Shown in pieces: positions 34,854 through 44,476 of a stretch of 64,000 nucleotides of DNA. The notes beneath the pieces are model-generated. The model was not told where the DNA came from. It searched no databases and saw nothing but the letters and a program-made list of their open reading frames with translations. Position 1 is the first letter of the stretch. Each line of letters opens with the position of its first letter. Origin of the DNA: Janthinobacterium sp. TND4EL3 (GTDB lineage: Bacteria > Pseudomonadota > Gammaproteobacteria > Burkholderiales > Burkholderiaceae_D); assembly GCF_900156175.1 (NCBI RefSeq), contig NZ_FTMV01000003.1, forward strand, positions 248,001 to 312,000. Reading direction: 5' to 3'. Made by a program: the position numbers and the translations under genes.

Positions 34854-36302
34854 ATGAAAAAATCACTACTCTCCATGGCGGCACTGGCCTTGCTGGCCGG
34901 TTGCAGCCTGGCCCCCACGTACGAGCGTCCGGCAGCGCCGGCGCCCACGGCGTGGCCGACCGGCCCGTCCTACAAGGCCGACACGGCCGCCGCCGACGCC
35001 AAACCGGTGTCGGACGTGGCCTGGCGCGAGTTCTTTGCCGATGCGCGCCTGCGCCAGGTACTGGAACTGGCGCTGGCCAACAACCGCGACCTGCGCGTCT
35101 CGATCCTCAACATCGAGAAGGCGCGCGCCACCTACGGCATCGAACGCGCGGCCCTGATCCCGACCCTGTCGGCGGCGGGCGGCCAGTCGGCCACGCGCGT
35201 GCCGAAGAACGCCAGCGCCAACGGCGAAGCGTCCATCAATCGCCAGTACACGGCGAACCTGGGCGTGTCGGCCTACGAGCTGGACTTCTTCGGCCGCGTG
35301 CGCAGCCTGTCCGACAGTGCGCTGGAACAATACCTGGGCACGGAAGAAGCACGCCGCGCTCAGCAGATCAGCCTGGTGGCCGAAGTGGCCAGCACCTATC
35401 TGAACCTGGTGGCCGACCAGCAGCGCCTGCGCGTGGCGCAGGACACGCTGAAGAGCCAGCAGGCCTCGTATGACCTGGCCGTGCGCCGCTTCAGTGCGGG
35501 CGCCACGTCGGGCCTGGACAAGTACGATGCCCAGACCAGCGTCGAATCGGCCCGTTCCGACGTGGCTGTATTCACGAGCCAGGTTGCGCTGGATCAAAAC
35601 GCGCTGGTCCTGCTGGTGGGCGGTCCCGTGCCGGCCGAGTTGCAGCCGCAAGGCGAGTTCGGTAGCGTCACGGCGCTGGCGGACATTCCGTCCGGCCTGC
35701 CGTCGGACGTGCTGCAACGCCGTCCCGACGTGCTGGCGGCCGAGCGCACCCTGCGCGCCGCCAACGCCAACATCGGCGCGGCGCGCGCGGCTTTCTTCCC
35801 GCGCATTTCGCTGACGGCGACGGCCGGTTCGCTCAGCGACAACCTGTCGGGCCTGTTCAAGGCGGGCAGCGGCACGTGGAGCTTCATTCCGCAGATCAGC
35901 TTGCCGATCTTCGATGGCGGCGTGAACCGCGCCAACCTCGATATCGCCAAGGTGCAGCGTGAAATTTCTGTGGCGCAATACGAAAAGGCGATCCAGGTCG
36001 CCTTCCGTGAAGTGTCCGATGCGCTGGCCCAGCGCGGCACCATCGACGAACGCCTGCAGTCGCAGGTGTCGCTGGTCGAAGCGTCGACGAAGAGCTACGC
36101 CATCCACGACGCGCGCTACAAGCAGGGCGCCGAGTCCTACCTGAACGCCCTCGTGGCCCAGCGCGCGCTGTACGCGGCGCAGCAAAGCCTGATCACGGCG
36201 CGCCTGGCCAAATCGACCAACCTGGTGACCTTGTACAAGGTGCTGGGCGGCGGTTGGCAGCCCGAGCAGACAGCCGTCGCGGCGGCTGGCGGCGTCCAAT
36301 AA
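34854..36302 (+). CDS. Outer-membrane efflux channel (OprM/NodT-like lipoprotein)
   Basis: TolC-type channel of 482 residues from ATG 34854, one base after the permease stop. A lipoprotein signal ends [17 protein letters not shown], the classic OprM start. Two outer-membrane efflux repeats follow: helices around [26 protein letters not shown] and SYELD-type strands, with [29 protein letters not shown] in the second repeat. The Shine-Dalgarno AAGGA lies inside the end of the permease gene, so coupling is likely. A GC-rich hairpin follows before the regulator gene. Confidence 0.92.
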   Translation: MKKSLLSMAALALLAGCSLAPTYERPAAPAPTAWPTGPSYKADTAAADAKPVSDVAWREFFADARLRQVLELALANNRDLRVSILNIEKARATYGIERAALIPTLSAAGGQSATRVPKNASANGEASINRQYTANLGVSAYELDFFGRVRSLSDSALEQYLGTEEARRAQQISLVAEVASTYLNLVADQQRLRVAQDTLKSQQASYDLAVRRFSAGATSGLDKYDAQTSVESARSDVAVFTSQVALDQNALVLLVGGPVPAELQPQGEFGSVTALADIPSGLPSDVLQRRPDVLAAERTLRAANANIGAARAAFFPRISLTATAGSLSDNLSGLFKAGSGTWSFIPQISLPIFDGGVNRANLDIAKVQREISVAQYEKAIQVAFREVSDALAQRGTIDERLQSQVSLVEASTKSYAIHDARYKQGAESYLNALVAQRALYAAQQSLITARLAKSTNLVTLYKVLGGGWQPEQTAVAAAGGVQ

Positions 36303-36317
36303 TCACGGGGACGCCGA

Positions 36318-36349
36318 CGCCGGCCTTGCCCGCAAGGGCAGGGCCGGCG
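36318..36349 (+). repeat. GNRA-capped hairpin between channel gene and tetR
   Basis: CGCCGGCCTTGCCC (36318-36331) pairs with GGGCAGGGCCGGCG (36336-36349) with one weak pair, closed by a GCAA tetraloop. No U-run follows, so it is not a standard intrinsic terminator. It ends 16 nt before the TetR start and could lower tetR expression or protect upstream mRNA. Confidence 0.6.
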
Positions 36350-36365
36350 CGCTACTGGAAAAGTC

Positions 36366-36980
36366 ATGAACCAAGTTGAAAAGAAGCATCCGGATCCCGA
36401 GCGCGCCAACACGCGGCGCAAGCAAGTGCTCGATGCGGCTGAAAGCTGCTTCAGCCGCCGCGGCTTCCACGGCGCCAGCATGGCCGAGATCTCGAAGGCG
36501 GCCGGCATGAGCGCGGGCCACATCTATAATTATTTTGACAGCAAGGATGCGATCATCGCCGCCTTCGTCATGCAGAATACGGAGCGCGTCTCCAATTTGA
36601 TGCAGGACCTGGCGCAGCGCGACGATCCCTTGCAGGCCGTGATCGACAATGCGGGCGAGCACGTGCTCGAAGCGCTGGACGCGAAGACATGGATGATGCC
36701 GCTGGAAATTTTTGCCGAAGCGTCGCGCAATCCGGTGATCGCCGCCATGCTGCAAACCTCGGACCAGCGCTCGCGCCAGTTGTTTCTCTCGATCATACGC
36801 GACGCCCGCATCAAGCGCGGCTTGCCGGCCGACGAGGAAATGCTGCAGGGGCGCCTCGATGCCCTGGTCGCCCTGTACCAGGGCCTGCCCGTGCGCTTCA
36901 TTCACAATCCGGACGTGAAGGTCGAGCCGCTGATCGCCGGTTTTCGCATCATCCTGACGGCGCTCTTGCTGCAAGAATAG
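36366..36980 (+). CDS. TetR/AcrR-family regulator of the efflux operon
   Basis: DNA-binding repressor of 204 residues. The N-terminal TetR helix-turn-helix is clear: RKQVLDAAESCFSRRGFHGASMAEISKAAGMSAGHIYNYF, at about residues 18-58. The remaining helices form the ligand-binding and dimer domain (TetR_C-like). It is the last gene of the RND operon, 63 nt after the channel gene, whereas many AcrR-type genes are divergent from their pump. The palindrome at 30381-30398 is its likely operator, giving negative feedback on the whole operon including itself. Confidence 0.88.
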   Translation: MNQVEKKHPDPERANTRRKQVLDAAESCFSRRGFHGASMAEISKAAGMSAGHIYNYFDSKDAIIAAFVMQNTERVSNLMQDLAQRDDPLQAVIDNAGEHVLEALDAKTWMMPLEIFAEASRNPVIAAMLQTSDQRSRQLFLSIIRDARIKRGLPADEEMLQGRLDALVALYQGLPVRFIHNPDVKVEPLIAGFRIILTALLLQE

Positions 36981-37062
36981 GGCGCTTGCCAGGGGCAGAT
37001 AAAAATCTTTGCGCAGTTCGATATGAATCAAGCGCAAAGCATGGCAAAAACCTAAAAGCGTC

Positions 37063-37071
37063 TGCTATAAT
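37063..37071 (+). promoter_or_regulatory. Extended -10 promoter of tRNA-Pro
   Basis: TGCTATAAT at 37063-37071 is a perfect extended -10 (TG-N-TATAAT). No close -35 match is present at 16-18 bp, which extended -10 promoters tolerate. The predicted start near 37079 lies a few bases before the mature tRNA at 37083. Confidence 0.7.
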
Positions 37072-37082
37072 TCTTACCTCGT

Positions 37083-37159
37083 CGGGGCGTAGCGCAGCCT
37101 GGTAGCGTACATGCATGGGGTGCATGGGGTCGGAAGTTCGAATCTTCTCGCCCCGACCA
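37083..37159 (+). tRNA. proL: tRNA-Pro (anticodon GGG)
   Basis: 77 nt including encoded CCA. Acceptor stem CGGGGCG (37083-37089) pairs with CGCCCCG (37149-37155), discriminator A, then CCA. The D arm reads GCGCAGCCTGGTAGCG. The anticodon stem CATGC/GCATG encloses the loop ATGGGGT, giving anticodon GGG. The T arm contains GTTCGAATC. It reads CCC and CCU codons. The overall sequence closely follows E. coli proL-type tRNA. Confidence 0.95.
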
Positions 37160-37171
37160 TTAGATTCAAGG

Positions 37172-37205
37172 AAAAAGGCCACTCTTCGGAGTGGCCTTTT
37201 TCTTT
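37172..37205 (+). terminator. Terminator after tRNA-Pro
   Basis: A 13-bp stem AAAAAGGCCACTC/GAGTGGCCTTTTT (37172-37184 and 37189-37201) closed by a TTCG tetraloop, with further Ts. This is a textbook intrinsic terminator 12 nt behind the tRNA. Confidence 0.95.
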
Positions 37206-37383
37206 TCTCCGTCCGGCTGTCGCCTGGCCGGCACCGCGCTCCAATCCCTGTTTCTCTCCGTCCATCCCCCGATTTTCGTCCTTCATCGCCGTAATCAACC
37301 TGGCAACATGGCTTTCGCCTATCATGTGCTGGCACGTGCACAATTATTATGTTTTCCCTTCATTTAACAACCATGAGGTGTCC

Positions 37384-39396
37384 ATGATTCGCTATGCCCT
37401 GCCTGTCCTGTTGTTTGCCAGCGTACTGCCGGCCCATGCCCAAGCCCCAGTCAACGAGACGCCGCTGATCGAGCGGGCGAAGATCTTTGGCAATCCCAGC
37501 AAGTCCGGCGGGCGCATCAGTCCGGACGGCAAGTGGCTGTCGTGGATCGCGCCGCGCGACGGCGTGCTCAATGTGTGGGTGGCGCCGTCCAGCGACCTGG
37601 CGCAGGCGCGTTCGCTGACGGAAGAAAAGGTACGGCCCATCCGCAGCAGCTTCTGGTCGCCCGATTCGACGACCTTGCTGTACATCCAGGACAAGGGCGG
37701 CGATGAAAATTTCCTGCTGTACGGCGTGAATGTGGCCACCGGCAAGCAGATCAATTACACGCCGTTCGAGAAGACCCGCGTGCGCGTGATCCAGATCAGC
37801 AGCAAGGTCAAGGACCGCATCTTGATCGGCATCAATAACCGTGATGCGCGCTGGCATGACGTCTACAGCCTGGACCTGGCCAGCGGCAAGCTGACCCTGG
37901 TGCAGCAGAACGACGGCTATGGCGGCTACCTGGCCGATGAGCTGCTCAATCTGCGCATCGCCAGCAAGGCGCGGACCGATGGCGGCATGCAGTATTTCCG
38001 CATCACGGACGGCAAGGTCGACAGCGCGCCGCTGGCCGAGGTGGGCCTGGAAGATTCGCAGACGACGGCGCCGCTGGCCTTTACGGCCGATGGCAAGACC
38101 CTGTACTGGACCGATTCGCGCGGCCGCAATACCTCGGCGCTGCTGGCGCAGGACGTGGCCAGCGGCAAGACCACTGTGGTGGCGCAAGACCCGCGCGCCG
38201 ACATTGCCGATGCGCTGTACGACACGCGCACGGGCCGCGTGCAGGCCTATTCAGTCGATTACCTGCAGCAGGAATACCTGCCGCTGACGGACGAGCTGAA
38301 GGCCGACCTGGCCTTCCTGAAGCAGCATACCAAGGGCCAGTTCAACGTGACGTCGCGCACGGAAGCGGATGACAAGTGGCTCGTCGGCGTCGATGCCGTC
38401 ACCGCGCCCGCATCGAGCTGGCTGTATGACCGCAAGAGCAAAAAGCTCACGCAGCTGTACGTCACGCGACCGGAACTGGTTGGCGCGCCACTGGTGCCCA
38501 TGTATCCCCAGGAAATCAAGGCACGCGACGGCCTGACCCTGGTGTCCTACCTGACCTTGCCGCAGGCGTCGAAGGCGGATGCCGGCGGCAAGGCCACCCG
38601 CGCGGTGCCGATGGTGCTGCTGGTGCACGGCGGTCCCTGGGCGCGCGACACCTACGGCTACAACAGCTATCACCAGTGGCTGGCCAACCGCGGCTACGCC
38701 GTGCTGTCGGTGAACTACCGGGGCTCGACGGGCTTCGGCAAGCAGTTCATCTCGGCCGGCGACCTGCAGTGGGGCCGCAAGATGCATGACGACCTGCTCG
38801 ACGCGGTGCAATGGGCCGTGCAAAGCGGCGTGACGACGGCCGACAAGGTGGCCATCATGGGCGGCTCGTACGGCGGCTACGCCACCCTGGCCGGCATGGC
38901 GTTCACGCCGACGACGTTTGCCTGCGGCGTCGACATCGTCGGCCCGTCGAACCTGTTCACCTTGCTGCAAACCATCCCGCCCTACTGGGAAGCGGGCAAG
39001 CAGCAGTTCTACAAGCGCATGGGCGACCCGACCACGGAAGAAGGCAGGGCGCTGCTCAAGGAGCGCTCGCCGCTGAACTTTGCGCAAAACATCCAGCGCC
39101 CGCTGCTGATCGGCCAGGGCGCGAACGACCCGCGCGTCAACGTGGCCGAATCGGACCAGATCGTGGCGGCCATGGCGGCGAAGAATATCCCCGTCACGTA
39201 TGTGCTGTTTCCCGACGAAGGCCATGGTTTTGCCCGGCCCGTCAACAACATCGCTTTCAATGCGGTGACGGAAAACTTCCTGGGGCAATGCCTGGCCGGC
39301 CGCGCCGAACCGATCGGCGCCACGCTCAAGGCGTCCACCGCACAAGTCAAGCATGGCGCCGAGTTTGCGCCGGGGCTGCAGGAGGCGATGCGCTAG
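37384..39396 (+). CDS. S9-family prolyl oligopeptidase-like peptidase (exported)
   Basis: Serine peptidase of 670 residues from ATG 37384, preceded by GAGGTG. The start has a signal peptide (MIRYALPVLLFASVLPAHAQA), so it should act in the periplasm. Residues about 30-390 form a WD-like beta-propeller (repeats such as ISPDGKWLSWI, RSSFWSPDSTTLLYIQD). Residues about 400-670 are an alpha/beta-hydrolase domain. The triad reads S495 in GGSYGGYA, D582 in GANDPRV and H614 in DEGHGF. This fits dipeptidyl/acylaminoacyl peptidases of S9. It stands alone after the tRNA terminator. Confidence 0.9.
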   Translation: MIRYALPVLLFASVLPAHAQAPVNETPLIERAKIFGNPSKSGGRISPDGKWLSWIAPRDGVLNVWVAPSSDLAQARSLTEEKVRPIRSSFWSPDSTTLLYIQDKGGDENFLLYGVNVATGKQINYTPFEKTRVRVIQISSKVKDRILIGINNRDARWHDVYSLDLASGKLTLVQQNDGYGGYLADELLNLRIASKARTDGGMQYFRITDGKVDSAPLAEVGLEDSQTTAPLAFTADGKTLYWTDSRGRNTSALLAQDVASGKTTVVAQDPRADIADALYDTRTGRVQAYSVDYLQQEYLPLTDELKADLAFLKQHTKGQFNVTSRTEADDKWLVGVDAVTAPASSWLYDRKSKKLTQLYVTRPELVGAPLVPMYPQEIKARDGLTLVSYLTLPQASKADAGGKATRAVPMVLLVHGGPWARDTYGYNSYHQWLANRGYAVLSVNYRGSTGFGKQFISAGDLQWGRKMHDDLLDAVQWAVQSGVTTADKVAIMGGSYGGYATLAGMAFTPTTFACGVDIVGPSNLFTLLQTIPPYWEAGKQQFYKRMGDPTTEEGRALLKERSPLNFAQNIQRPLLIGQGANDPRVNVAESDQIVAAMAAKNIPVTYVLFPDEGHGFARPVNNIAFNAVTENFLGQCLAGRAEPIGATLKASTAQVKHGAEFAPGLQEAMR

Positions 39397-39668
39397 GTAA
39401 GCACGGCTGGCGGAGCCGCCTGCATGGGGCTCCCGGTTGTGAGAATATCAACTTGGCATTGCTTTATTTGCAGTAAATTAATGTGCTGTCCCTCGCGCGA
39501 CGGCAAGGCGTTGTTCGCCCTTGCGGCGGCGCGTCGGCCGCCGGGGGCGGTGTCAGCATCGTGGGGAATACTGCGCGCGCCATTGGGATCGTTTTTTTGA
39601 TGATTTCCCCCTGGCGGCCGCGAGGCGTTGCCGCGCACGGCCGTTTTGTCAGGCGTGCTTGCCTGTTG

Positions 39669-40706
39669 TCACAATGCCCAGGGATGCTCTTCCGCGCCGG
39701 CGACGATGCCGCCGAGCGTAGCTTGGTCGCGCTCCGCGTGGCTCTGGCGCAGGAAGACGGGCAGGTCGGCCGCCAGTCGCGCGAAGCGGGCGTCGCGGCA
39801 CAGGGGGCCGGCGCCCAGCGCCCGCGTGGCCAGGTGCAGCACCAGGGTCGCCGCGTCTTCCGTTGCCAGGCGCAGGCGCAGCGCCAGTCCCATGGCGTCG
39901 CGTTGCGGGTGGCGGTCGATCTCGGCGGCCCCTTCGCGCAGCAGGGCGCCCACGGCGCGCAGCGCACAGTCGATCTGGCCAAGCTGCGCCAGGCGCACGG
40001 CGTCGGGTGCGGCATGCTGCGCCCGCGCATGCAGGTGGCTGGCGATGGCGCAGGCGGCGCCATACCAGGCGGCGGCGATGCCGGCGCTGCCGTGCCAGAA
40101 GCCGGGGCGGGCCAGGTAGGCGCCCGGCGCGCCCACGGGAAAGGCGCGCGCGGCGGAAAAGGTCACGTCGACGCTGGCGCTGGCGTGCATGCCGACGGCT
40201 TGCCAGCCTTCGTCCGTGACGTGCACGCCGGGCTGCGCCAGTGCCACCGAGGCGAGGCAAGCCTGGCCCTCTTCATTCCAGCAGCTGAGCAAGGCATGGC
40301 TGAGTCCGCTTGCTCCGGAACACCATGGCTTGCGCCCGTCGAGCAGATAGCGCCCGTCGGCCGCCTGCTGCAAGCGCACGCGCGTCCCGGGCAATTCCGT
40401 GCACCAGACGCCCCAGTTGCTGCCGGCCGGCGCACCGGGACCGTCGATCTCGGCCAGGATGGCCAGCGCGTCCGTATGGCCTTCATACAGCTTGAGCAGG
40501 GAAAGGTCGATGGCGGCCACGGCTGCCAGGGCTTGCCAGCGCTGCAAGGTGGCGCCGTGGCCGGGCAGCGGGAGCTGGTCCAGGCCAGCGTCGCGCAGGC
40601 GCCGCAGGCCGTCGATGGGGGCAATCTCGCCATTCTGCGGGTGCAGCAGGGCGTTCAAGGCGGCGTGGCCGAACTCCCGGGGGGAGGCGATGGTAGTGGG
40701 CGGCAT
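39669..40706 (-). CDS. Acyl-CoA dehydrogenase-like protein (short)
   Basis: Protein of 345 residues; usual acyl-CoA dehydrogenases have about 380. The N-terminal helical part (AIDLSLLKLYEGHTDAL), a middle beta domain (GVWCTELPGTRVRL, DGRKPWCSGA, ASVDVTFSAARAFPVG) and a C-terminal helical bundle follow the acyl-CoA dehydrogenase layout. The canonical FAD-contact and C-terminal motifs are weak, so substrate and activity are uncertain. AGGAG precedes the ATG, but it is partly within an inverted repeat (AAGCTC at 40710-40715, GAGCTT at 40727-40732) that might mask it in mRNA. No beta-oxidation gene is adjacent. Confidence 0.7.
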   Translation of the reverse strand: MPPTTIASPREFGHAALNALLHPQNGEIAPIDGLRRLRDAGLDQLPLPGHGATLQRWQALAAVAAIDLSLLKLYEGHTDALAILAEIDGPGAPAGSNWGVWCTELPGTRVRLQQAADGRYLLDGRKPWCSGASGLSHALLSCWNEEGQACLASVALAQPGVHVTDEGWQAVGMHASASVDVTFSAARAFPVGAPGAYLARPGFWHGSAGIAAAWYGAACAIASHLHARAQHAAPDAVRLAQLGQIDCALRAVGALLREGAAEIDRHPQRDAMGLALRLRLATEDAATLVLHLATRALGAGPLCRDARFARLAADLPVFLRQSHAERDQATLGGIVAGAEEHPWAL

Positions 40707-40841
40707 GGCAAGCTCCTGTTTTTCAAGAGCTTATCTTTCTATTTTCGCAATGTCTGTTCGATTTTGCACATAGCCGTATGGGCGGGCACAGGGACATCGC
40801 CGTGTGGCACGATGCCGCCGCCCATGTCGGCACACGCCGTT

Positions 40842-42917
40842 TTAGAACTCTTCCCAGTCGTCGCCGGCCGGCGCCTTGGCTGGCGCGCGCTGTGCTGCTT
40901 GCGGCTTGGCAACTGCCAGGCGCTGGGCAGGCACGGGTGGTGTGGGCGCCACGGTGCGCGGTGCGGCCACGGCGGCCGGGGCCGCCTGGCGCACCTGCTC
41001 GCCCAGCTTGAACACGCTGACCACCTCGGCCAGGTGGCTGGCCTGGTCTTGCAGGCTTTCGGCGGCCGCCGCCGCTTCCTCGACAAGGGCCGCATTCTGC
41101 TGCGTCACGCCATCCATCTGCGCCAGCGCCTGGTTGACCTGGGCGATGCCGTCGCTTTGCTCGTTGGTGGCGACGCTGATGTCGGCCATGATGGCGGTCA
41201 CCTTGCGCACGCTGTCGACCACCTGTTCCATGGTCGCGCCCGCTTCGTCGACGAGCTTGCTGCCGGCCGCCACCTTGCCGACGGAATCGTCGATCAGCAG
41301 CTTGATTTCCTTCGCTGCGGCAGCCGATCTTTGCGCCAGATTACGCACTTCCGTGGCGACGACGGCGAAGCCGCGCCCCTGTTCACCGGCGCGTGCCGCT
41401 TCCACGGCCGCATTCAGGGCCAGGATATTCGTCTGGAAGGCGATGCCGTCGATGACGCTGATGATGTCGACGATTTTATTGGACGAGTCATTGATCGAGG
41501 TCATGGTCTCTATCACCTTGCCGACCACTTCGCCGCTCTTCTGTGCCACGCTCGATGCGGAAGCGGCCAATTGATTGGCCTGGCGCGCGTGGTCGGCGTT
41601 TTCTTTCACCGTGCCCGTCAGCTCTTCCACCGAGGCGGCTGTTTCTTCCAGCGAACTGGCTTGCTGTTCCGTGCGGGCCGACAGGTCGTTATTGCCTTGC
41701 GCAATTTCCGCACTGGCACGGGCCACATTGTCGGCGCTGGCCTGCACCTGCAGCAGCACGGCGTGGATTTTTTCCACGAACTGGTTGAAACCCTTGCCGA
41801 TGACGGCCAGCTCGTCGGTGCCCTTGACTTCCAGCTTGACGCGCAGGTCGGCGTCGCCGCTGGACAGATCCGTCATGGTGCGGCCCAGGGTGCGCAGCGG
41901 GCGCGTCAGCTGGTTGACGACGAGGATCAAGATGCCGGCCGTGGCCGCCGCGCATAGCAGGGCGACGATCAGCGTGTAGATCATCAGGTCGCGCGCCGAG
42001 GCGGTGGCCACGCTTTTCGGGAAGTTCAGTTCCACGCTCCACGGCGCGATGTCGGGGTGGATCTGCAGCGGCTGCAGCAAGTGGATGTAGCCCTTGTCGT
42101 CCTCATATTCATATGGCTGCCCCTGGCGCACCTTGTCCAGGCCGGCGGCCGGCACGTCGTCGGCCTTCTTGCCCAGCCGTTCAGGCACGGGGTGGCTGGC
42201 GTACAGGCCGCCGTTCGAGATCAGGGCCAGCTTGCCGCCCTCGATCACCTTCAGGCCGGCCAGGATCTTCGCCAGGCGCGTGAGCATGAAGTCGGCGCTG
42301 GCCGTGCCCTTGAAGCTGCCATCGATCATGATGGGCGCCACCAGCGAAGCCATCAGCACATCCTTGCCGTCGACGGGGTAGATGTACGGTTCCGTAAAGA
42401 AAGTCTTACCCGTGCGCTTGGGCACGTCGTACCAGTCGTTGGCGCCCGGTTTCGGGTCGAAGACGATGGGTTCGACTTGCAGCTTGCCGCCGGCGCCCCG
42501 GGTCCAGTAGGGCATGAAGCGGCCGCTGGCGTCGTAGTTCGGCTTCTGATTGGCAAATTCCGCATCCTTGCCGTCGAGTGCATTCGCTTCCCACGTCACG
42601 GCCGCGCCCAGCAAGTCGTCCGAGCTGGTCAGCGTCGCCTTGGTCAGTTCATTGATCTGCTCGCGCTGCAGGGGCAGATTCGCGCTTTTGGTGCCGCGCA
42701 TGGCGCCGGCCAGGCCCGAGACGCTGGCCAGGTTGCTGGCGATGCGCGCCTGCAGGGCGCCGGCCACTTCGCGCGCCGACGTGCGCGCCAGTTCCAGGGC
42801 CGCCGCTTCGGCGCTGGCGCTGCTCTTGTAGCCGATGACGGCCGCCGTGACGCCCAGGCTGAGGACGGCCAGCGCAGTGGCGGCGACGCAGATTTTACTG
42901 TTCAGTGAGAGTTGCAT
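40842..42917 (-). CDS. Methyl-accepting chemotaxis protein (dCache sensor)
   Basis: Transmembrane chemoreceptor of 691 residues. Helix 1 (about 7-29) is followed by a long periplasmic dCache-type domain (about 35-300) with [41 protein letters not shown] and LMASLVAPI. Helix 2 (about 307-332) leads to a HAMP domain ([24 protein letters not shown]) and the signalling coiled coil. The tip has [17 protein letters not shown] and [39 protein letters not shown]. The protein ends with DWEEF, a CheR/CheB-binding pentapeptide of the xWxxF type. The stimulus is likely an amino or organic acid. Confidence 0.93.
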   Translation of the reverse strand: MQLSLNSKICVAATALAVLSLGVTAAVIGYKSSASAEAAALELARTSAREVAGALQARIASNLASVSGLAGAMRGTKSANLPLQREQINELTKATLTSSDDLLGAAVTWEANALDGKDAEFANQKPNYDASGRFMPYWTRGAGGKLQVEPIVFDPKPGANDWYDVPKRTGKTFFTEPYIYPVDGKDVLMASLVAPIMIDGSFKGTASADFMLTRLAKILAGLKVIEGGKLALISNGGLYASHPVPERLGKKADDVPAAGLDKVRQGQPYEYEDDKGYIHLLQPLQIHPDIAPWSVELNFPKSVATASARDLMIYTLIVALLCAAATAGILILVVNQLTRPLRTLGRTMTDLSSGDADLRVKLEVKGTDELAVIGKGFNQFVEKIHAVLLQVQASADNVARASAEIAQGNNDLSARTEQQASSLEETAASVEELTGTVKENADHARQANQLAASASSVAQKSGEVVGKVIETMTSINDSSNKIVDIISVIDGIAFQTNILALNAAVEAARAGEQGRGFAVVATEVRNLAQRSAAAAKEIKLLIDDSVGKVAAGSKLVDEAGATMEQVVDSVRKVTAIMADISVATNEQSDGIAQVNQALAQMDGVTQQNAALVEEAAAAAESLQDQASHLAEVVSVFKLGEQVRQAAPAAVAAPRTVAPTPPVPAQRLAVAKPQAAQRAPAKAPAGDDWEEF

Positions 42918-42974
42918 GATGCTGTTCCTTGGTGGGGAGGGGTATCGGTGTCTTGAGCGTCGCGGATGGCGCGC

Positions 42975-43760
42975 CTAGAAAGTCTTGCTGATGGCCACGA
43001 CCAGCGTGGCCGCGGCCGGGTTCGAGGTGTCGAACCTGCCGGCTGCATCCGGGATGCCCAGCGTGTAATGGTCATAGGCGTCGGTGGCGCCCCAGGCGCG
43101 CGTGAGGGCGGCGCTGGCGCTCCAGCCGCCGTCGAGGGTTTTGGTGACGCCGGCCTTGGCGTCGCGCCAGTTCCACATGCCATTCCCCGTGCCTGCCACA
43201 CGGCCATTGCCTGCGTGCAAGTTCAAGGTCCAGGCATGGCCCAGGTCGATGTTCGCACCCACGTCCAGGTAGCCCGTGCCGCGCGCATTGGTGATGCCGA
43301 AGAAGTCGCGCGTGACCGTGCGGTTGTACTTGGCGTACAGCATCTTGTAGCTGAGGCCCAGCGACAGCTCGCCATAGTCGTACTTGACGCCTGTGGCGCG
43401 GTAGACGGCGCCCGGGTACTTGTAGTAATACGCGAGCACGCTGTAGCCCAGTTCGCTCACCGTGCCGCCGTAGCCGCCGTACAGGTCCCATTCGACCGTG
43501 GCGTCCTCGATGTAGCGGTCGCTGACGGTGGACGCCCAGGTGCCCAGCGACCAGCCGCTGGGGTGCGCATAGTCCACGCCCGCCTGCAGCGCCGGTTTGC
43601 CCCAGGTCTGGCGGAAACCGCGCGAGATGTATTGCGAGGTGAGGCTGGCATTGGCGCTGACGGTGGTGCTGTCCGCGGTCTGGGCCTGCACGGGCACGCT
43701 GGCCAGCAGGAAGACGCAGCTCAGCAAGGATGTTCGAGAAAAATGGCGGTTCGATGGCAT
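42975..43760 (-). CDS. TorF-family putative outer-membrane porin
   Basis: Outer-membrane beta-barrel protein of 261 residues with a signal peptide ending VPVQAQ near residue 27. The mature start ANASLTSQYISRGFRQTWGKPALQAGVDY is the signature of the TIGR02001/TorF family. Later strands such as YVDYGELSLGL-like repeats lead to VAISKTF with terminal Phe for Bam insertion. Function in the family is poorly defined. The gene follows the chemoreceptor's start by 57 nt upstream on the same strand, so the two could share a transcript. A 20-bp perfect palindrome lies about 106 bp before its start. Confidence 0.8.
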   Translation of the reverse strand: MPSNRHFSRTSLLSCVFLLASVPVQAQTADSTTVSANASLTSQYISRGFRQTWGKPALQAGVDYAHPSGWSLGTWASTVSDRYIEDATVEWDLYGGYGGTVSELGYSVLAYYYKYPGAVYRATGVKYDYGELSLGLSYKMLYAKYNRTVTRDFFGITNARGTGYLDVGANIDLGHAWTLNLHAGNGRVAGTGNGMWNWRDAKAGVTKTLDGGWSASAALTRAWGATDAYDHYTLGIPDAAGRFDTSNPAAATLVVAISKTF

Positions 43761-43865
43761 GGCAGTCGGCTCCGTATTTGCTGGCAGCGGCCGTCCAGGC
43801 GCGTTGCCCTGATGGTTGCGATAAAAATGCGGAAGGGACTTTGTCGGGGCAAGGCGATGCCGTCG

Positions 43866-43885
43866 GCCGGTTCGCGCGAACCGGC
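43866..43885. promoter_or_regulatory. 20-bp perfect palindrome upstream of the TorF gene
   Basis: GCCGGTTCGC followed directly by its complement GCGAACCGGC. It lies in a 239-nt non-coding stretch between the unknown gene at 44000 and TorF, 106-125 bp upstream of TorF on its strand. Such a site fits a dimeric repressor or activator. As RNA it would fold into an 8-bp stem with a GCGC loop and no U-run. Confidence 0.5.
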
Positions 43886-43999
43886 AGATATTCTCACCAA
43901 ACGTAACTGAAAGGATAGGGGCTGGGGCTAGTGGAAGTCAACAAAGTTGCGCTGTGGAAATCGTAAGTTGTTGTTTCTTGGCACTTTTTTATGGGCCTG

Positions 44000-44413
44000 T
44001 CATACGCCCGGCTGCCCCCGCTGCGCCGCCGTGCGCAGGGCGGCCAGCAAGCCGGGCAGGGCCGCATGCAAGGCCGGCAAGTCAGCCGCCGGCAGCTCGG
44101 CCTGCGTTTCCACCCGGCCCGATGGCTGGCCCCAGACGACCTTGGCGCTCAGCAGGGCGCTGGCGTCGAGTCCCGTAATGCTGACCAGCAGGGCCACTTC
44201 CTCGGGCTGGTCGTCGGGCATCTCCCCGAGCAGGCAGGAAATGCCGAAATGATAATCCTGGAAGGCGCTGGCCGTGCCGCTGGAAAAGGCGAACACGGAC
44301 GCGAGCACCTGGGGCGCACTGGCAGCGAGCTGCGGCAGGGCGGCGCGGAACAGGGGCAGCAAGTCGTTTTCCAGCTGGCGCACCAGCGGATGGGTGTGGA
44401 CGAGGACGGTCAT
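44000..44413 (-). CDS. Conserved hypothetical protein, 137 residues
   Basis: I do not recognise this protein. It is cytosolic by appearance (no signal peptide, no long hydrophobic helix). It is mostly helical at both ends (LVRQLENDLLPLFRAALPQL; LPALHAALPGLLAALRTAA) with a middle beta-like region, SGTASAFQDYHFGISCLLG, DDQPEEVALLVSITGLDASALLSAKVVWGQPSG. GC and codon use agree with the neighbours. It lies 63 nt downstream of the WYL regulator stop on the same strand, so a shared transcript is possible. Confidence 0.6.
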   Translation of the reverse strand: MTVLVHTHPLVRQLENDLLPLFRAALPQLAASAPQVLASVFAFSSGTASAFQDYHFGISCLLGEMPDDQPEEVALLVSITGLDASALLSAKVVWGQPSGRVETQAELPAADLPALHAALPGLLAALRTAAQRGQPGV

Positions 44414-44476
44414 GGCGGGATGAAATGAATGGCGGCGCGCGATGGTAGCAGTTTTTGCCGCCGCCGTGGTCCGCCG

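Noticed and set aside
37083..37400. tRNA-Pro as an integration site for a genomic island
   Set aside because: No integrase, repeated tRNA 3' end or composition shift follows; the next gene is an ordinary S9 peptidase.
39483..41957. Very long plus-strand open frame opposite the acyl-CoA dehydrogenase and chemoreceptor genes
   Set aside because: It is antisense to two clear genes and its translation is low-complexity (Gly, Arg, Ala, His rich). GC-rich DNA often leaves such frames open.
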